NCBI GenBank assembly: GCA_964358175.1
Contig: CAYHOI010000065.1
Location: forward strand, 1 to 10,831
Source of the DNA: CAYHOI01 sp964358175
Lineage (GTDB): Bacteria > Margulisbacteria > Riflemargulisbacteria > GWF2-35-9
Direction of reading: 5' to 3'
DNA length: 10,831 nt
Part shown: positions 7,719 through 10,831 of the stretch, piece by piece
Position numbering within the stretch: position 1 is the first letter of the stretch
How the letters are laid out: each line of letters begins with the position of its first letter
The notes under the pieces: model-generated
Seen by the model: the letters and a program-made list of their open reading frames with translations, nothing else
What the model was told of the DNA's origin: nothing
Databases searched by the model: none
Program-made: the position numbers and the translations under genes

Positions 7719-8995
7719 AGGTATGCTTTAGCTTTTTGAAAAACGCGCACGGTTCCTTCTAGTTGATTTATTGTGTGGCCTGCAGTTACAATTAACCTGA
7801 TACGTGAATCCTTTCGCTTCACCGCAGGATAAATAACCGGATCCACAAATATGCCGTTTGCTTCGAGGTATTTAGTTAATCTACAGGTCACATCTGTATC
7901 ATTCAGGAAAACAGGAATAATAGAGGTTTCAGTTTGGCCAACTTGAAATCCAGCCTGTTTGACCCCCTCTATCAAAAGCCTCGCATTGCTATTAAGTCGC
8001 TGATGTAGTGCTGTATCTGACTGAATAATCTCAAGAACCTTTCTGATTGTTACGACTAGAAATGGCGGTAGACATAGGCTAAAAATAAACGTACGACTGA
8101 CATTCTTTAGATATTGTATAACCTCTTTTTTCCCAGCGACAAAACCACCAAGACATGGAATCGCTTTGCTAAAAGTACCCGAGATAAGGTCAATCTTACC
8201 TTTGAGATTATATTGTTCGGCAGTTCCCGACTTTGATTTACCTAGAATACCAAACCCATGTGCATCATCAACGAGCAAAGCAATCTTATTTCTTTTTGCA
8301 ATTTGGTATAATAGGTCTAACCGTGCTGTATTTCCATCCATACTAAAAACGCCATCAGTCACAATAATCATATTATGAGCCTTATGCTCATCAATTTTCT
8401 CCTGCAACTTAGTTAAATTATCTGATTTATAAGATACCACTTTTGCCCCATGGCTTGATGCAAGGAAACATGAATCCATAAGGCTAGCGTGAGATTTTGA
8501 ATCGACTAAAATTACATCGTTCGCACCTGCCAACGCCGAGACAACCCCGATATTAGCCAGATATCCAGTTAGATAAATTAAGCAATCTTCAACCCCAAGC
8601 CATTCCGCGATATTTCTCTCCAGCTCTGTATGAAGATCGGTTGACCCCCCTGTTATTCGTGAACTAGACAAGTTTAACCCGTAACTATTCAATGCTTCTT
8701 TCGCAACTTCTATAACTTCAGGATGATTCGCTAGACCATAATAATCACAATTGCTATAGCTAATCATGGATTGTTCATTGCGAATGATTTCTGTTCCCCA
8801 CGATTTGGTAATATTTCGCAAAAACACATCAAGCTCTCGTAACTTTACAAGCTGCTCAACCTGATAGCATTTATTTAGAATGTCTGGGGACATATCTCGT
8901 TTAGTAATTATTACATCCGGATTCTCAATAACCTTCTTTACGGCCTTATCCGTTTCTGTTACTTTCGCTTTTGTGTTGGTTGTATGTTTCATCAT
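7715..8995 (-). CDS. PLP-dependent alpha-oxoamine synthase (BioF/KBL/serine palmitoyltransferase type)
   Basis: A 426-residue fold-type I PLP enzyme of the alpha-oxoamine synthase family, which condenses an amino acid with an acyl-CoA or acyl-ACP to give an aminoketone with loss of CO2 (KBL's product loses it later, spontaneously). Landmarks are H169 (SHASL, stacks on PLP), S218 (DGVFSMDG), D243 and H246 (VDDAHGFG), the Schiff-base lysine K277 (GTFSKA) and R400 (carboxylate site, RIRLIV); all appear intact. GTFSKA, LGGFVAG and IFSLCLPP lean toward the serine palmitoyltransferase-like branch rather than BioF (GTLGKALG) or CqsA. The product may therefore be a long-chain aminoketone, but substrate cannot be assigned. 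The N-terminus is perhaps 25-30 residues longer than KBL and is low-complexity. The ATG at 8995 is followed directly by a second ATG (8992), which has slightly better ribosome-binding spacing. The gene overlaps the sensor kinase gene by 4 bp. No other biotin or sphingolipid genes are in the window. Confidence 0.9.
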   Translation of the reverse strand: MMKHTTNTKAKVTETDKAVKKVIENPDVIITKRDMSPDILNKCYQVEQLVKLRELDVFLRNITKSWGTEIIRNEQSMISYSNCDYYGLANHPEVIEVAKEALNSYGLNLSSSRITGGSTDLHTELERNIAEWLGVEDCLIYLTGYLANIGVVSALAGANDVILVDSKSHASLMDSCFLASSHGAKVVSYKSDNLTKLQEKIDEHKAHNMIIVTDGVFSMDGNTARLDLLYQIAKRNKIALLVDDAHGFGILGKSKSGTAEQYNLKGKIDLISGTFSKAIPCLGGFVAGKKEVIQYLKNVSRTFIFSLCLPPFLVVTIRKVLEIIQSDTALHQRLNSNARLLIEGVKQAGFQVGQTETSIIPVFLNDTDVTCRLTKYLEANGIFVDPVIYPAVKRKDSRIRLIVTAGHTINQLEGTVRVFQKAKAYL

Positions 8996-9027
8996 GGCTC
9001 TAATAAATATATCGTACCGAATGTTGG

Positions 9028-9036
9028 ATTATTGCA
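9028..9036 (-). promoter_or_regulatory. Possible extended -10 promoter of the synthase-kinase operon
   Basis: On the minus strand TGC-AATAAT (complement of 9028-9036) matches an extended -10 (TGn plus five of six TATAAT positions). There is no recognisable -35 at the normal spacing. Transcription would start near 9021, leaving a leader of about 25 nt. Confidence 0.3.
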
Positions 9037-9060
9037 GAAATGTTGTAAAGAAAATGCATT

Positions 9061-9074
9061 AACAGCCCCCTGTT
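9061..9074. repeat. Short hairpin AACAG-CCCC-CTGTT, weak terminator candidate
   Basis: There is a 5-bp perfect inverted repeat around CCCC. On the minus strand it is followed by TTAATGCATTTTC rather than a clean U tract, so it is at best a weak terminator for the macB transcript. Otherwise it may be fortuitous. Confidence 0.2.
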
Positions 9075-9109
9075 GGGTTTTATTGTACGCGAAGAGTGAA
9101 GAAGAAAGC

Positions 9110-9125
9110 AAATATTCGAATATTT
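9110..9125. repeat. Perfect 16-bp palindrome AAATATTCGAATATTT
   Basis: The sequence equals its own reverse complement with no spacer. It lies 32 bp beyond the macB-like stop and about 115 bp upstream of the synthase start. This is the expected size and symmetry for a dimeric regulator's operator. As RNA it could also form a weak AT-rich hairpin, followed on the minus strand by GCTTTCTTCTTC, so a poor terminator is the alternative. Confidence 0.4.
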
Positions 9126-9156
9126 TGATCAGTTCAGAGAATTACAAACTCATCCG

Positions 9157-10831
9157 TCACTCATACCGCAAAGCATCAATCGTGCTCAGATTCGCCGCCT
9201 TTTTGGCCGGCCATATTCCAAAGATCAGCCCGATGGTCATGGAAAAGGTCGCGGACAAGATAACCGCCGAAGGCTTGATGACCACCACCCAGTTAGCCAG
9301 TTTGGCAAGTAACAGCGCAATGGATATCCCGAAAAGGATTCCCAAAAGACCTCCAGAAAAGGTCATGATAATGGCCTCGGTAATAAACTGAAGCATCACA
9401 TCGATTTTGCGTGCGCCGATAGCTTTTCGTATGCCAATTTCGCGAGTTCGTTCTGTGACAGACACCAGCATGATATTCATGATCCCGATTCCTCCAACGA
9501 GCAGAGAGAGTGAGGCGATAAAGCTGAGTAGAAACGTCAAGCTGCTGGCTGTTTTTTTAAACGCATCCTGAAGCTCTGCCATATTCATCACCCGGAAAAT
9601 ATTTTCCTGCTCTTTGGAGAGGTTATGTTTTCGAATAATCATTTGAGTAATCTCATCCTGCGCCTCACTTACGGCATCCGCTTGCTTAATTTCAACATCT
9701 ATCGAATCAAAATAGCGTTTACCAAACAATCGGAACATGGCTGTATTTGCCGGTAGATACACCATGTTGTCCCGATCTATGAATGTGTTGCCACCCAGAG
9801 GCGGAAGAACACCTATCACTTGAAAATTAACGCGGTTGAGTCGGAGGGTTTTCCCCAGGGGATTTGTCAAACCAAATAACTCACCTGCAACAGTCGATCC
9901 GATCACCACTACTTTTGCGCGCGATTGATCCTCTTCTTGGGTAAAGAATCGTCCATAAGCGGGATGCAAATTACGCATATCCGATTCCGCAGGCGTAGTG
10001 CCCTGAGCACGGGAGAGTAGATTTTTGTTGCCTGCAATCAGCATCACCGAGCCATTTACAACAGGGGCAACGCGTTTAACAAGGCTTATCGACGAAATAG
10101 TCTCCAAATCTTTTTGGCTGAATTGAACCTGAACGCCCGATTCATTTCGTCGATCGGGCATGATGGAGAGCATGTTGGTTCCCATTTGGCTGAGGGAGTC
10201 CGAAACCGATTTCTTAGCACCTTCGCCAAGCGCGAGCATGGCTACAACCGTTGCAACGCCGATCATTATTCCAAGCATTGATAACAGAGACCGTATTTTG
10301 TTCGCAAAGATCATTTGAAAAGATTGCTTGATATAGTCCATCAATTGAGCCGTTTGAGGAATGCCCTGTGCGCCTTGAATTTTATTGCGGGATTCCACAC
10401 TTCGTGAAGAGGTCTTTTTGTTGTCAGAAATAATCTTTCCATCCTTGAGCCGAACTACCCGCCCCGCCATCTGACCGATAGCTTCCTCATGCGTGACCAC
10501 AATTAATGTCTTGCCCTCTTCGTTGAGTCGAACCAGTATTTTGAGGATTTCTGCCTCGCTTTTGCTGTCAAGATTCCCCGTAGGCTCATCAGCCATGATC
10601 ACCCGGGGATCATTTACCATGGAACGAGCGATTGCGACTCGTTGGCGTTCCCCTCCCGAAAGCTCGCTGGGGTGATTGGCGTGTTTATCCTGGAGACCCA
10701 CTTCTTTGAGAAGCATTGCCGGACGGTCTTTCAGCTCTTTCCTGGCAGAATAAATCAATGGGAGGGACACGTTGCTCAGTGCTGATGTTCTGGGAAGAAG
10801 ATGAAACTGCTGAAAAACAAACCCCACATAA
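9157..10831 (-). CDS. MacB-like fused ABC transporter (ATPase plus permease), 3' part
   Basis: This is the C-terminal ~557 residues of a protein whose family is usually about 640-650 long. The frame is open through the window edge, and the GTG at 10827 is an internal Val. Walker A lies outside. Counting from that Val as residue 1, the Q-loop (GFVFQ), signature LSGGE (56-60), Walker B VIMADE (76-81), D-loop and switch H113 are all present. A variable linker (about 135-165) leads to the permease: one membrane helix at about 180-200, a large periplasmic domain (FtsX/MacB core), and three C-terminal helices including the conserved ER-TREIGIRKAIGA stretch. It ends in LRYE, as the family usually does. 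MacB proteins work with a periplasmic adaptor (MacA) and a TolC-like channel to export peptides, lipoproteins or macrolides; those partners would lie upstream, outside the window. The substrate is unknown. It may be transcribed in the same direction as the synthase-kinase pair. Confidence 0.9.
   Translation of the reverse strand, partial: YVGFVFQQFHLLPRTSALSNVSLPLIYSARKELKDRPAMLLKEVGLQDKHANHPSELSGGERQRVAIARSMVNDPRVIMADEPTGNLDSKSEAEILKILVRLNEEGKTLIVVTHEEAIGQMAGRVVRLKDGKIISDNKKTSSRSVESRNKIQGAQGIPQTAQLMDYIKQSFQMIFANKIRSLLSMLGIMIGVATVVAMLALGEGAKKSVSDSLSQMGTNMLSIMPDRRNESGVQVQFSQKDLETISSISLVKRVAPVVNGSVMLIAGNKNLLSRAQGTTPAESDMRNLHPAYGRFFTQEEDQSRAKVVVIGSTVAGELFGLTNPLGKTLRLNRVNFQVIGVLPPLGGNTFIDRDNMVYLPANTAMFRLFGKRYFDSIDVEIKQADAVSEAQDEITQMIIRKHNLSKEQENIFRVMNMAELQDAFKKTASSLTFLLSFIASLSLLVGGIGIMNIMLVSVTERTREIGIRKAIGARKIDVMLQFITEAIIMTFSGGLLGILFGISIALLLAKLANWVVVIKPSAVILSATFSMTIGLIFGIWPAKKAANLSTIDALRYE

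Larger units (their letters stand above)
8996..9156. other. 161-bp intergenic region upstream of the synthase-kinase operon
   Basis: This spacer separates the macB-like stop (9157) from the synthase start (8995). It is AT-rich. It holds a perfect palindrome, a short hairpin and a possible extended -10 promoter, each listed separately. A plus-strand reading frame runs through it into macB, but it is antisense and lacks a recognisable product. Confidence 0.6.

Noticed and set aside
7715..8995. Calling the synthase bioF or cqsA outright
   Set aside because: The family is clear, but the PLP-lysine context (GTFSKA, LGGFVAG) fits neither BioF (GTLGKALG) nor what I recall of CqsA, and no biotin genes are nearby. 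A substrate-level name is not supportable.
8984..9391. Plus-strand open frame of 135 codons crossing the intergenic region into macB
   Set aside because: Most of it is antisense to the conserved C-terminus of the MacB-like protein, and it has no ribosome binding site or recognisable domain.

Overview
The window looks like a piece of a chromosome from a Gram-negative-type (diderm) bacterium with moderate G+C, using the standard genetic code. The diderm evidence is a very large protein built like an outer-membrane beta-barrel, a MacB-type ABC exporter, and a membrane-anchored M23 peptidase. The mix of genes resembles uncultured candidate phyla such as Margulisbacteria, Elusimicrobiota or Omnitrophota. 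That placement is a guess from general style; no marker gene here settles it. I see no rRNA, tRNA, CRISPR array, insertion sequence or phage gene, and coding density is very high.

Layout. Positions 1-3633 (+) hold the 3' part of a giant surface/outer-membrane beta-strand protein whose start lies before the window. It meets an M23 (LytM-type) peptidase gene (3636-4562, -) tail to tail, two bases apart. A 169-bp divergent promoter region (4563-4731) then separates the peptidase gene from a two-gene plus-strand unit: a small membrane protein of unknown function (4732-5133) and a single-domain response regulator (5135-5632). This unit meets, tail to tail with one base between, a minus-strand pair: a PLP-dependent alpha-oxoamine synthase (7715-8995), whose stop codon overlaps the GTG start of a multi-pass GAF sensor histidine kinase (5634-7718). 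Upstream of that pair, 161 bp away and in the same direction, is the 3' part of a macB-like fused ABC transporter gene (9157-10831), whose start lies beyond the window.

How the genes may work together. The most interesting region is 4732-8995. An alpha-oxoamine synthase translationally coupled to a polytopic sensor kinase, with a lone receiver protein next door, has the same parts list as the CqsA/CqsS (Vibrio) and LqsA/LqsS/LqsR (Legionella) alpha-hydroxyketone signalling systems. The synthase itself looks closer to the serine palmitoyltransferase / BioF / KBL branch than to CqsA. The window may therefore hold a divergent small-molecule or lipid signal synthase with its own sensor; this is inference. 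The receiver has an unusual CxxC placed just before its conserved lysine. The flanking genes (barrel protein, M23 peptidase, MacB exporter) are all envelope functions, so the signalling unit may control the cell surface. Candidate regulatory elements are a perfect 16-bp palindrome upstream of the synthase and a TGGGC-N4-GCCCA inverted repeat between the divergent promoters.
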